Positions 7,591 through 7,597 of a stretch of 7,597 nucleotides of DNA are shown here, piece by piece. The stretch covers positions 1 to 7,597 of the forward strand of contig CAMLNK010000171.1 of NCBI GenBank assembly GCA_946481035.1, read 5' to 3'. The stretch's first letter is position 1; each line of letters begins with the position of its first letter. The notes below the pieces were generated by a model, which did no database searches, had not been told where the DNA came from, and was given only the letters and a program-made list of their open reading frames with translations. The stretch comes from an uncultured Dyadobacter sp. (GTDB taxonomy: Bacteria > Bacteroidota > Bacteroidia > Cytophagales > Spirosomataceae). The translations under genes were made by a program, and so were the position numbers.

Positions 7591-7597
7591 GATTGAT

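Overview
The window looks like ordinary chromosomal DNA from a Bacteroidota bacterium. The reasons are a SusD/RagB-type lipoprotein, an outer-membrane lipoprotein style common in the phylum, starts without Shine-Dalgarno sequences, and Bacteroidota-type RND efflux proteins. The moderately GC-rich coding DNA beside AT-rich spacers would fit Cytophagales or Chitinophagales, for example a Spirosomaceae-like genome, but this placement is inferred from style and not from a marker gene.

Layout. Positions 1-1183 (+) hold the 3' part of a SusD-like nutrient-binding lipoprotein gene; its 5' end, and presumably a SusC/TonB-dependent partner, lie left of the window. A 78-base convergent spacer follows, with one strong hairpin flanked by A and T runs that can terminate transcription from both sides. 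Positions 1262-1969 (-) encode a small lipoprotein with two Asp-box (BNR) motifs and no recognised function. A 96-base AT-rich spacer separates it from a three-gene leftward operon: adaptor lipoprotein (6512-7543), RND inner-membrane pump (3399-6503) and TolC-like outer-membrane channel (2066-3409). The adaptor and pump genes are 8 bases apart, and the pump and channel genes overlap by 11 bases.

How the genes work together. The three minus-strand efflux genes encode a complete tripartite RND exporter: a proton-driven pump of the hydrophobe/amphiphile type (paired Asp in TM4), a lipid-anchored periplasmic adaptor and an outer-membrane duct. The substrate cannot be read from sequence. The SusD gene belongs to a separate, converging nutrient-uptake locus. 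The Asp-box lipoprotein may be a read-through member of the efflux operon or an independent gene; the AT-rich gap favours independence.

I found no mobile elements, CRISPR, tRNA/rRNA genes or clear novel system. The most open item is the Asp-box lipoprotein, followed by the pump's Arg-for-Lys substitution in the proton relay.
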